Source of the DNA: Lumbricus rubellus
Lineage: Eukaryota > Annelida > Clitellata > Crassiclitellata > Lumbricidae
NCBI GenBank assembly: GCA_945859605.1
Contig: OX243811.1
Coordinates: 39,339,244-39,403,243 of the forward strand
Length of the DNA: 64,000 nt
Direction of reading: 5' to 3'
Shown one piece after another: positions 13,301 through 26,400 of this stretch; the stretch's first letter is position 1, and each line of letters opens with the position of its first letter. The notes beneath the pieces were generated by a model. It worked only from the letters and a program-made list of their open reading frames with translations. It was not told the origin of the DNA and ran no database searches. Made by a program: the position numbers and the translations under genes.

Positions 13301-16300
13301 CACTTGACATGCAGAGAAATTCAATTATACATTAATTCGACTGGATAGTTTTTACAGCACACTCTTTGGTAGACAGATGATACTGCTCGCTCAACTACGG
13401 TAAGTAAAGGGTTTGCCAAGGAAAGTAGCCCAAGCATGAAATGAGAGTGTAAATGTGCTTGCTGCAGATGATCCTACAAGTCTGGGATTGTGAAAATTGC
13501 ATTTATTGTAGGTTAAAATTTTCAACTGGCTCTCATCTTCTGGAGCAACTTCCCTTACCTGTTACTTTTGAGTAAGTTTCATCTCCACCTTGTCATATTA
13601 CTTCTCTTACATATCTACTCATCAATAAATTTTTACAAACAACGTACGTCATTTCAATCACACTAACCTACCTACCCTTCCATTGCCCCAACATACTTTT
13701 CACCTTGCATCTCCACCCATTAATTGCTTCATCCATTCAGTCATCTGTTTACACATGCATTTACCAACCCACCAATGCAATCATCTAGCCATTCAATATC
13801 TAGCCATCAAACACCCCCTCTCATCTTTTGATTTTCTACTACCTGTGCTTTCTTCATGACGGTGATGTCATCTGCATCCCATTCCTCTTCATCGTACGTC
13901 GTCAGCTGCAGGACCCGAATGATCTCGTGAATCTCGTTGGACATCTTCTGTGTCACGTAATCGCGGTTGCTCTGTGCCTCCTCCAGGCCATGACCACCTT
14001 CAAGTACACAAACATGAATTTATATTTCTTCCAGTACACAAACATGAATTTATATTTCTTCCAGTACACAAACATGAATTTATATTTCTTCCAGTACACA
14101 AACATGAATTTATATTTCTTCCAGTACACAAAGGAAATGAAATCATGCAAGGGAAACATTTTACTATCTTCAAATTGCTTACAGAAATATTTATTCACAG
14201 CCAAGCTTTTTTAAAATGTTTCTACAAGAAATATTTATGGAATACAGTTCATGCTGAAATTATCATAAAATTATGTGACCCATGAATCACAAAAAATTAT
14301 ATAACGGTCAGAATTTCTTCTTAAATATCTCCTAAAGTTTACCTTACCTTCCCTAGCCTTGCAGAACCATGTTTTAGTAAAATGTCAAACCCTGAGTTTT
14401 AGTCGTGACAAAGATCTTGATTCCACTGATGAGTGCTGGGGTCAGCTGCTTGACCTGTTCGATGGCTCGTTGCAGCCACTCCCTGTGAACCTGGTGGGTC
14501 AGTTCTCTCTCACGCGTGTCCACTTCTTTGGCCATCTTCGTCAGCACCGGACTTAGGTTCTACAACACGAAGCCAACCAACGACTGTTCAGCCAATCAAC
14601 AATTATTCAACCAAGCAACAAAATGCTTAACCAATCAACAATTGCTTAATAAGCAGCAGATGAATACATAGACAGATGAACATCCATGCTCATGATGAGA
14701 CATACATACAATATGACAACATGACACACACAGACACACCCAGACAGATGAACAGGAAGTACACAGATACATAGATGAACAAGAACAGATCAACTATCAA
14801 CTGACAGCCATAAAGATACAGTTCATCGTGGCACAAGAGACATATACAGGGACAAGCATAGGAGCAATACAAAATTTATAAGCATAGCCTCAAACAGAAA
14901 AACAAAAAAAGATAGACAGGCAAACACACACATACGGTTCACACACACAGATATGGACAAAGACAGAGAGACATACAAAGAAACAGGCATATACAGGGAG
15001 AGAGACGAATAGATTACCTTGACAAAGGTAACGAGATCTTCGAGAGAATCGACGACCTCTGTGATCGCCAGATATTCCAGAACATTCTTACAGATTCGAA
15101 TGATCTTTCGAACCTCCGATTCATCGAAGGCAAGAAGCAGGGCAGACGTTCCCTGAAGAATTCCTACAGCAGCCAAGCAAGAGACATATAAATATATAAG
15201 TCACCTCATCACCAACATTATCATCACCATTGCCATCACCATTATCAACATTATCATCACCATTGCCATCACCATTATCATCAACATTTGAGTGTTTAAG
15301 GTTGCCCTGTTTACAACATCAACAGATCGATTTCAAACTTTCTTTTTCTGTTTCATTACTGAGTTTACATGTGATTTCTGCTGACATTGAGTCGATAATA
15401 ACAGCTGAATGACTGAACAATTGCTTGAAAATCAGGACATGGGTCGCATGTTGGACAGCACAGTACTTACATCCTTTAATATAATCTATGCTCACCACTT
15501 CATAAGTTGAATATTTCTCTTTTTGTTTAGACTATCCAACTTCCATTTGTATTTACTTGAATGCAATTTTCACTAAAAAAATATGACTTCTTACAAGCTG
15601 GTGATTAAAAAAAAATAACATGATGTTATGCAACTCTTTTAACTGCAATTCTCTTCATCAATGCCCTTTTTTGCTCACTTTTGAATGTACATGTTCAGTC
15701 TCCACAGCCTGAACTTCATTGTTGGAATGAACTTTATTTTAGTAACATTCTGATGCCCATTCCCTTTATGTTGAACATAGGCAGTTCCCAGCTCTTGGTG
15801 AACAGTTAGCAAAGTATGTTAGGAAATGCCGAAGATGGAGGACCCCTGAGGAACACTGTGCAGTTCAACTGAAAGAATGAAGACAGCCGCCGCTGGAAAC
15901 TAATTTGATGCGCATACTGCACCAGAAAATAATGACCTTATCTGCTGTAATGCTGCTTCTCAGCATCCATTCTATTCAGAGTGAGTTTAATTCTCTTTAA
16001 ATCTCATATTGGATCTCGTCTAATGGACATTCCTGTTCTCAACAAAACTTGGCTAAAGTCATCTTATCTTAGAACACATCTTCTTTCATTTCAACCTAAT
16101 CCAACAACAAAATCACTTCAAATTCTTATTCTTATAATCGACTGTTGCAAAAGTAGCACATCATTATCTTCATCAATAAATGAAGGCCTATGCACGTTTA
16201 TATGCATATATCTGTACTTTTGTAATGTGCATTTCACGTTTCACTCACAAGTGATGTGAACATGGCTGTCTGCATGGTCTATACATGAACATCTGACATA

Positions 16301-17371
16301 ACTAAAAAAATCAACTTAAATAGACAAAAGGAGCAATCAAAATGTTCATTGGTTACCCTCTCTTTCCCTCTCTAACATACTTTCTGTGAATTCCAATCAT
16401 TCTTTGATTTCCAACTAACTCTTCTCTTTCTGAAATTGTTACAACATGGCTAATTTCAAAATGTCCCTGGATATTCCAAACAATGCTTCAAAATGTCTCT
16501 GGATATTCTAAACAATGCTTCAAAATGTTTCTGTATCTTCTTTCTATCCTTCACCTTCACAACTCCTTCCCAGCTCATGATTTGAGTTACACACGTGATC
16601 TCCTTGTAACCCAGTCCATCTCTTCTGCTAAAAATCCATCTGCTCTGAGTCATATTATCATACTGCCACTGTTCATGTTTCCTTCCAACATATTTAAGCA
16701 CTTGGGAAAATCATTTTTTTACTTGTACAGACCTTGCATAATGTCTCAACTTTCGCTCATCATTTTCACACAAGATATTTGAGATATTTGTAGAATCGGA
16801 TTCCATGTGCCCCAGGCTGCCCTAGTCTTCTGCCCTGGCTTCTTGTCTTCTCATTGGTACTGCTAGAATTGATTCTCACGGACTATATAAATGGTTAAAA
16901 TATCACATCATACTGCAAATTATTAAAATATTACATCAAAGTACAAAATGATTCAAATATTACATCAAACTACAAAATGATTAAAATATAACACATCAAA
17001 CTACAAAATGATTAAAATATTACCCGGTACATCAAACTACAAATGATTAAAATATTACATCAAATGGTTCACAGAACTTGTCTTGCAAGTGAAGACCCCT
17101 ATAATAACATCAACATATCGCACTAACAGTCTAACACATCCACTAACAGTCTAACACTGCATCAATTATGCTGGCTGACCATAAATCATTGAGTCTAAAC
17201 CAATCGACCAACCCCTACTCATTGCTCATGGCACATGCCATTGATATGACCTCTGCTGATTGCTAACCCCACATGCCGCCATCAAATATATTTGCACTCG
17301 ATCAACAGGTAATCTTGACTCATGCTGTGCCTCCTCAACCAAGTCAACCACTCAATATATATATAGTGTAT

Positions 17372-17409
<38 letters not shown>

Positions 17410-20400
17410 TGTTGGTGTTGCAAGTCTTGCATCTTCTCACTGGTGGCTTCTCAGTCTGATGTTTTGGATTCCACTGATCATATTTTTGCATTCAACAATA
17501 AACTTAAAAATTCTTATTTGCTTCTGCTTGCTCATCCTCCATAGCTTGATCTCCAGTGTCTCTGACCTTCCAGATCTCAACCTCTCTTTTCTAAATGACA
17601 TGACTTAGGATGTGACATCAATAGATCTATGCTTCATGCATTATTACAGCATGGCACCATAGAAGTTATTGGATTAGATTAGAATAAGATGTGACGTTTA
17701 TCCAACGTAGTCATCATATTCCTGTGTTTTTCTCTTAATCTAATTTTACATCCTACACTTTGTGCGGGATTCAATTGGTTGGCATTCTTGGCTGAGCTCA
17801 TCTAATAATTATTTAACCTGAGTCAGTGCATATGAATGCATGACAGCTGGACTGTAAAAACACAGATCATGGATTTAAACCTCCAACAGAACAAAGAGGT
17901 GCTTCTATAATTATGTGGAGCAAGCAATTCCTAGTGAGATCAGCAATAAAATGAATGTAGTGAGAGTGAAGTGAGTTCATTGACTATACATTGTCTACCA
18001 TTGGATAAACTAATTGGACTGCAAGTATACATTTTAAGGATGTAGGACATTTCCCCCCCTGGACATATTCCCCCCCGGACATATTCCCCCCCGGACATTT
18101 ACCCCCCCGGACGTTTTCCCCCCCCGACCTAGGACATTTCCCCCCCCCATAAGGGTCCCTATGTTAATGAATGACTGCACTAACCCTATCACTAACCCTA
18201 ACCGACCCTCACGATGCCTAACCTGACCCTAACCGACCCTCACGCTGCCTAGCCTGACCCTAACCGACCCTCACGCTGCCTAACCTGACCCTTGCCGACC
18301 CTCACGATGCCTAACCTATGTTAATGAATGACTGCACTAACCCTATCACTAACCCTAACCGACCCTCACGATGCATAACCTGACCCTAACCGACCCTCAC
18401 GATGCGTAACCTGACCCTAACCGACCCTCACGATGCCTAACCTGATCCTAACCGACCCTCACGATGCCTAACCTATAATATGTACAGAGGGGGGAAATTG
18501 TCCGGGGGGGTAAATGTCCTAGTCAAAAACGGGGGGGAAAACGTCCGGGGGGGTAAATGTCCGGGGGGGAATATGTCCGGGGGGGAATATGTCCAGGGGG
18601 GTAAATGTCCGTTCCCCACATTTTAAACACATCATCTGTGTATATCCTCAAAATCTAAATAAACTGTTGCAAACTAGTCAAGTTTTGCATGCATACACAG
18701 ACTGTAAGTAGGCATGAGTATAATTATGTTTGTGAGCATATGTCAGACTGACTGGATAAACTATATAATAGCTTGTTTAATCCCTCACTCACATATTCCT
18801 AAATCAACCAAAACTGTTAACTTTCACCAAAGCTGAATAGGGAGAATATTGTCCTAAGTAAACATCTCCTCAAACAGGCGTTATACAAATTAACTGAAGA
18901 AGCACCCCACACGCCCTACACCCACACACGCCTGCAACATGTGGATAGCTGCCCTGAATATGATTTGGCCAAGCAGCCTGAAGGGGGAGTGGTGTGGGGA
19001 TGGGATGAAGATCAGCAATGGAGGGTGAGAGAACCAGGGCCTTAATACAGACCAGAGATCTCACCAAAAGATGCAAAGGCTGTCTGTCTGTGTGTCTGGC
19101 TGTCTATCTATCTGTCTGTCTGTGTGTCTGTTTGGGTCCGTCTGTCTCACAGTGAGCCAGATACCAAGACAGAAAAGAAAATAGAGACACAAACAGGCAC
19201 CGTACAGTACACAATGAAATGCAGACAGACAACCACATGCACTGAAGGCAATACAGGGCTGATAATAATAAGACACAGGGCCAGTGAGATGCAGAGGTTA
19301 ATTCAGTGACAGAGATGTATTCACTGAGAAGCAGGGGCTCAACGAGATTGCAAGGATGGCATACGGAACAAGAAAGGGAGTTACAGAGAAACAGGAAGAG
19401 ATATAAATATAATTATGAAATCACTCCTACGTAATGTATTAATCAGAAACATGAAATGTAATCCATTTCATCTTCCTTCTTTCAAGCTTTCTCCCATTTC
19501 TATGAAATCGACATTTGCAATTTATCAGCCACTGTGCTTCTTTTCTCTGCCAACAGAGGGCTCAGACCTCTACTGGACATTGCCTTCTGGATAACTCTCA
19601 TTGCACTCTGGATAACTCTCATTGCACTCTGGATAACTCTCATTGCACTCTGGATAACTCTCATTTGTCATTACCCTCTGGATACTTATTAAACTCTCAT
19701 GGGATACATTGATGCAATGCTCTTGAATAAGCTGGTCATCTGTGTTTATCTTCAACAGAGTAGAAATTCTAGTGTTTCCGATAATTACAATTACAAGGCA
19801 TGGGTATCGCAATAGGATGCAGTTGGTGTCCTCATGCTACCTACGGCTAACTAATGAAGGTCTGGGTCTCTATGGAGAGGGGTGAGGAGGCTACAGATCA
19901 GCTAAATTGGAACGTCTGCACAGGACACTACATGATTTACTAATATCAACAGTTGCCACTGAAATGTCTATTTGCACTACACTGATTACAACAGTAGCTG
20001 TACGAATGAGCAAAAGAAAATGCACAGTTCTAATAAACATAATTATATACTAATAAATCAACATCAAAATAGAAATTAATCACAGAAGCCCGTATTTGAC
20101 AATACAAATAACACCAATATAATTGCAGCACTATGCTGCCGTGAAAAGCCAAAACACAGTAACTCCCTTACTATAAGAGTCATAGTTACTGCGTTTTGGC
20201 TTTTCACGGCAGTATGGTATATTAATGTCAAGAAATAAATGATTGTGTGCATACACAATTACGCATATGCATAACAGCTATAGGCTATAGATGCTCTCAT
20301 ATTATACTAATATATTCACAGACCCATATAATGAAATGCACTGGTCCCAAATTGGCAAATTCGTGGAACAGGATCCCTATTGATGAAGGTAAACAATAAT

Positions 20401-23400
20401 CAGTCAAAACATTTATCTCTTTAAACAAATATTTATTTCATGATCACTTTACAGCCCAGATAATTGACCATTGTGTGTATACCGATCCCATAATTATGTA
20501 GTTGACGCCAACTAGACCCCATATAGGACATTCAAATTAATAATTTTAATTTATTTCCCTGCTGGTCCCTGATAATTATAACCATCATTTTACTGCATTT
20601 CAGTTCATCGGATTTGTTTGTCTGTTTGATGGTACTAATAAAATTCTTTGCACTGGGAGCACCTCAGAGTAATTTCTTGAAGGGGCATTTAATATATAAA
20701 TCCATATAATTAATGAATGAATAATATTATGGCTATATACCATCATTGCATGATTGCAATATATTTCAAAAGCACCACATGTATTAATTTTGTCTGTAAG
20801 CATATATATGTATGACACTGCATGTATGTACGTGCATATATTAACAACACTTTGGCCTTGCTACAGGGCTTCCCAATATGGTAGTTGAATCCTTCCTGTT
20901 TGATTTATGTACCATTGATAACAATTTCTGCTAAATGTGTCCTGGTTAGCAACTCAGGACTTTGTTGATAAATGAAAATAAACTGATTCAAGTGCAAAAT
21001 GTATGTAACTATGCTCTCATCTGCAATTATTCAAATATAATAGTTCATTTAAAGAGCTCAGACCTGAATCAATAATATTTTTTGAACATAGAAAACCCCT
21101 CTAGCAGTATGGTAGCATAGTATTAAACATAAACACTAGCAGGGGCGGATCCAGGGAGCCAAACCATGCCCCCCCCCATTAGGCTTAAAGAAGTTTTCAA
21201 TCGATGGAGCAGGCAAAGGAGAACGTAGGATATGAGTAAAAAGCAGATGATCATTGTAACATTGGCTTGGAAAAATGGTACATGTTCAAGGCAGTTGGTC
21301 GATTAAAGGACTAAAAAAGGTCATCAGTTTTTTTTCGACCAAAGATCAACTAAACTTTTTCAGACCCAAGGTCAAAAATTACAATAATTTGTCCCCCTTC
21401 GAAAAGTTCTGTATCCGCCCATGAACACTAGATATAGTATTCATAGTACCTTGGAAATTGCTTGGTCTGATATAAGCAGTTGAAGGCGCTGTAGTGTAAT
21501 TTGCTTATCTAATACTAGGCTCTAGCTTCAAACGTTTTTGGAGACCCCCACTTGCCACTGAACGTAGTTTCTAGTTTTATATTAATTTTAATAAATGTCT
21601 GGTTTACTAGTACTTATTGTTTGCAGTCAGACTCAAACAAGATTCAAAACAACATCTTAATTAGGAGTAACAGAGCTAGTTCTCATCATTTGATATGATG
21701 TCAAGATACACTCCCTATGTCAAAACACACTCCCCATGTCAAGACACACTCCCGAGTCCCTGTAGACATCAAGATACACTCACTGCGAGTGTTATCTTGA
21801 TGTTGAAAGGGAGCAGAGGCAGAACTGAGTTCCTGAACTTGATGAATAAGGAAATTACTCAATTATGTTAAGATGACCGCCTAAAATGCTACCATTACAA
21901 ATTCAATGAAGGAATTCACAGAAAAAGTAAAACTGTATAGGGATGGGATAATACCCCAAACCCCTCATCTGTTTGGTGCTGTGTCACCCCCCCCCCCCAC
22001 ACACACACTTGATTTTCCAAACCCAGAAGAGTCCTGAGGATTAGGTTAAACACTTCATCAATGTGAAAGCTGTAGTTTGCTAACTTACTATTTTCAATAA
22101 ATAAAAGAATCATATATAATATATATATATATTATATATATAATTATATATATATACACAGAAAACTCGCTGGAGACCTGATAGCAGTGTGTACAGACTA
22201 CATGAATATTGATAAGGCCGGAGATGTCTCCACAGCCCAACAGCAGCAGCAGCAGCCCACACAACTGAGCCACTTCTCCACTGGCCAGCAGCATCCCAGA
22301 GCAGGATGCAGAAGTGGAGGATGGCATGGCATGGGGAAACTGAAGGAAACACAAATGCAAGGCAGAGGGACAGAGAAGAAGGCAGACACACAAAATGGCA
22401 GGGAGACAGATAGAGGTGCAATAAACATATACACCATAGATACAAAAATTAAATAAATCATATACTATATATATAATGCTAGAATAATGATGCAAGGAAA
22501 ACAAACAGACAGAAAGACAGACCAGTACACCAACAGAGAGACATATAGAAACACATAAACATGAAGCCCTGTGAGAGAAAGGGGGCCAGAAAACTCTTGA
22601 AATGTTCTCAAATGCTTCAAACAAATACCAAGACAGATAGACAAACATCCGTAGACTAACATCCGTACAGACACGCAGATGGACATGCAGAAAGAGAGAC
22701 CGTAATACAGGCACATCTAAAAGATATAGCCTGTGAGATGTACAGTTGTACACTCAGCAAAGACTCATCCAGTTCTTGCAATTCCGGATGCCACAAGGGC
22801 AGGCACCATGGCGAGGGAGGGGAGAGAAGAGAGACAGACAGATAGAGAGAGAGTGTGTGTGTGCTGGATGGGCGGATGCATAGATGCTATTTATAGTTCC
22901 CTAGCTTCAGCCTAACTCCAAGACCAAACATACCTTAACCAACTTCAACAACATGGTACTGAGGATGACTCAGGCCCACTCAACGGCTATCCCATGCATT
23001 CATATCCCTTAGCACTCCTCATCGCATACATCAGCATTTTATATTCATATATTATTCTTGCATTTTTATGCAAATATAAACTTACACAAAATTCTGTATA
23101 TAAGTGTGATAACAACTGTGGGTAGACACCTTTATGAAAAGAGCTAACGAGAACAGCTCCACCTCTTTGGAACAAACTTCCGCCAGCGCTACAACAAACA
23201 TCTGACCCATTCTACTACGAACTCACCATTGAATGTCCACCTCTTGCTATATCCCCCCACAGGTCTTTCACTCAAAGCACTGTTTTTCACAGACTCTTCC
23301 ACATCGCCCCTGACTCCCACGCAGCCTCAACTCTAAACATCGTCCACCATAGCTGTCTGTCTAACGCCTCGCCTGACTCTTCGGATCATGACCTCTGCCT

Positions 23401-26400
23401 ATCTCGACTTTGTTTTGATTGAGCGCCTGTGAATAATCTGGTTCCATCGACTTAGCTTTTGTGGACTTAGCTTTTGTAGGCGTTGTAGAAGTTCAGAGTT
23501 TACAATTACGATTAATTACTGACTTACATTAACCCCAAAGAAACATTGAAAACAATTATATGGAGTTTAGTTATATGATTAAGAAAAACATGGACCATCA
23601 GAAAGAAGATTCTCAAAGTAAGGACTGTGTCAGGATGAAAGCTTTCCGATCTATGATGGTTCTTGTGCAGGATAGAAAAATAAATCTGGACTGAGCATAA
23701 CACAAACAAAAGGTGCTGCATAAAGTGGAAGAGAACAAGAGAAGCGATTTTCTTATGGCCCATCATGAAGGGAAGAATTCATGTAAGGAAAGAGGAAAAG
23801 AAAACCAAAACAGAACCTTTGACTGGACGGTTGCGAAGGGATGCACCAAACTGAAGCAGATAGCGCAGTAAGTTGTAATTTTAAATTGAACATAAATTTA
23901 TAAATCGCAAGTTGATGACTCAGAGGTGCTCCCGACGCAAGTCAATGTTATCACTAAATATGAAAACTGGACTTCAGGCGCTGCCGAAATGGGGCAGAGT
24001 AAGACTGAGCAGAACAGGTTGCAGTTCCTGGAGTGGTGCCATTGGACGTCTTCACCTGCCCAAGGACACAGAACTTTGAAGGAGAGAATGTATGCACTGG
24101 TATGTAAGTCTGCACGAGTACACATCAATATACATGTATATGAATGTAAATAAACACACTTACATAGTCCCATAAATCATAAATATATATGTATATAATT
24201 AACTGGACTATATAGTATATATACTTAGATTCATATATATTGATGTGCTCATGCAGATTTACATACCAGTAAGTATACGATATAGGCAAGGTCAATGCTG
24301 GAATGAGATAGGAGAGAATGCAAGCAGGTGTTGGCAGGTGTTATTGCTTCAGACTTGGCTTATATAATAGGAATAGCAAGACCAATGAAGCAGAACTAGG
24401 CATGATGCACTAAAGAGGCTGACTGATAATGAAGTAAATCATCACAGCCAGATAATAGATCACTGTGTGACCCCCTGGCAGGGCAAAAAGAAGAATCAGG
24501 CAAGCAATACAAATACACACTTGTATACGGCAGTCCTGGAGACCCAACCCACAAGATTCTACTGAGCCTAGAAAAAGTAGCTTGTCATCAACATTACCAT
24601 AAGTGACCTTAGGGTCAAGGCAACCAACATCAGATTTTTAATCTGCGGTACAATAAAAATAAAGTTTGAAAAGCTCTGTCCTAAACTCTTTAACCGAAAT
24701 TTGATAATAATGTTCTTTTTGTTCAATATTTCAATAGTCTCGAACAATAGTGCATTTGGTAACAAATAGCTCGCTTGTAAACAGCAGTTCACATAGCAAC
24801 CAACAGGTCCCTTTGAAAGCCAGCAATAAAAAATATTTGACAACAGTAACTATAATGAAAAATGACAAAAACATCTATTAAACTGAGTCCACAAAAGAGT
24901 TTTTATTCTCATGGGGATCGGAAAAAAATTATTTATACTTTAAACAGGATGATTCAGAGATAACTAATGACAGGGTCAACACAAGCAAGGCCAGAAATTG
25001 TTTTTGCATTCCAAACAATCCTCCCATATGTAGATCCGCATATGTCTGCAGAGAAAGTGCCATTATTTACAAGTGCATGTATCACGTATAATTTGTGTGT
25101 GGGTGTCCATGAATACTACTGCTCTTACTGCTAGGTAATATTGCTTAAATATTTGCACTGAGACGGGGTGAAAATAATAATAACAACAACAGCATCATTA
25201 GGCGTAAAAAAAAAGTGTTGTGTTTCCGGTAACCCGACCGACCCATTTTTACGGCCGCGACCCAAATATTTTTGTAAAAAAATTTTAAAAAAAAAAAAAA
25301 ATTCCCCCCCCAATTTTTTTTTATAAAAATTTTTAAAAATTTTCAAAAAATATTTTTTTTACATTTGTATTGACATAACATAAGAGACGTCAACAAAATG
25401 AAATTAATAGGGCTGTTTCTAGAGCAGTTTTAGGTGCAGACAGTCGGGAAATAGGCAGTTTATACTTGCTTAGAACACGTACTTTGTTTCAGCGTGCAAA
25501 AAAGACTAGTGGGGTATACTTTTTCGGATAGTCACTGCATAAAAATATTTTACAAAATAAAAATATTTTCCGACCTACCTACCCAATTTTTTTTAGCTCT
25601 GTTACCGGAAACACAACACTTTTTTTTTTAGGCCTTAACCAGTTTGAGAGGAGAAATTATCTTCTCAGGAATTAAACATAATATCTCCAGTAATCAGTAT
25701 ATAATTTTATATTCTCCAGAGATTTTTAAAGTTCAGAGGATCAATGTCAAATTGAGGGCAAATTGCATTACATTGTAACTGACCATGAGTAAAACGCTTC
25801 TCGCAGTTAAAGCCCTTCAGATGCGCTCCCAGAGCGTGCAACTTCGAGAGAAAGGTCACTTTTGAGGCGATAGAAAAGATGACGAGAGACTGCCAGAGAG
25901 GATGACAGAGCGAACTGATGGGAAAGCCCATTCCATAGGGAGGGACTGAAGCAGGCAAATGATCTGAATTGAGCCATGGCTGTCATGACGCAGGAAACAA
26001 AGAGGTAAAGCCAACCAGAGCAGGGATGCCAGATTTCGGGAAAACTTTGGCGCGAGATTAGGAAAAAAAGTCGCGAAAATCGCGAGAGATTACGAAAAAA
26101 AGTCGCGAAAATCGCGAGATCATCGAGCTTTTCTATTTTCGGTCGCGAAAATTTTTTTGATGACTAAAAAAAAAAAGGTCGCCAAAATTTCTGACGACCT
26201 TTTTTTAGTGTCTTTCGATCGAAATCTCGTGGAAAATCCCCTTTTTCGCTCAAAAAAACAAAAAAAGTCGCTGAAAAAAGTCGCCGTAGCGACCGCGGGG
26301 CAATTCAAAAGTCGCCCAAAAAAGCGCGAGGCGCGAGGACGAAATTATCAGTCGCGAGCGCTTTCAAAAGTCGCCCAATTCGCGCCGACCTGGCAACCCT

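Noticed and set aside
18170..18475. CCCTAACC array as a true telomere
   Set aside because: It is internal, degenerate, interrupted by other words and enclosed by inverted arms and a 9-bp flanking repeat, so it is part of an element.
22094..22753. 219-codon minus-strand open frame
   Set aside because: Made of acagac-type satellite, a CAG tract and a TA run; lies in vinculin intron 3 and resembles no protein.
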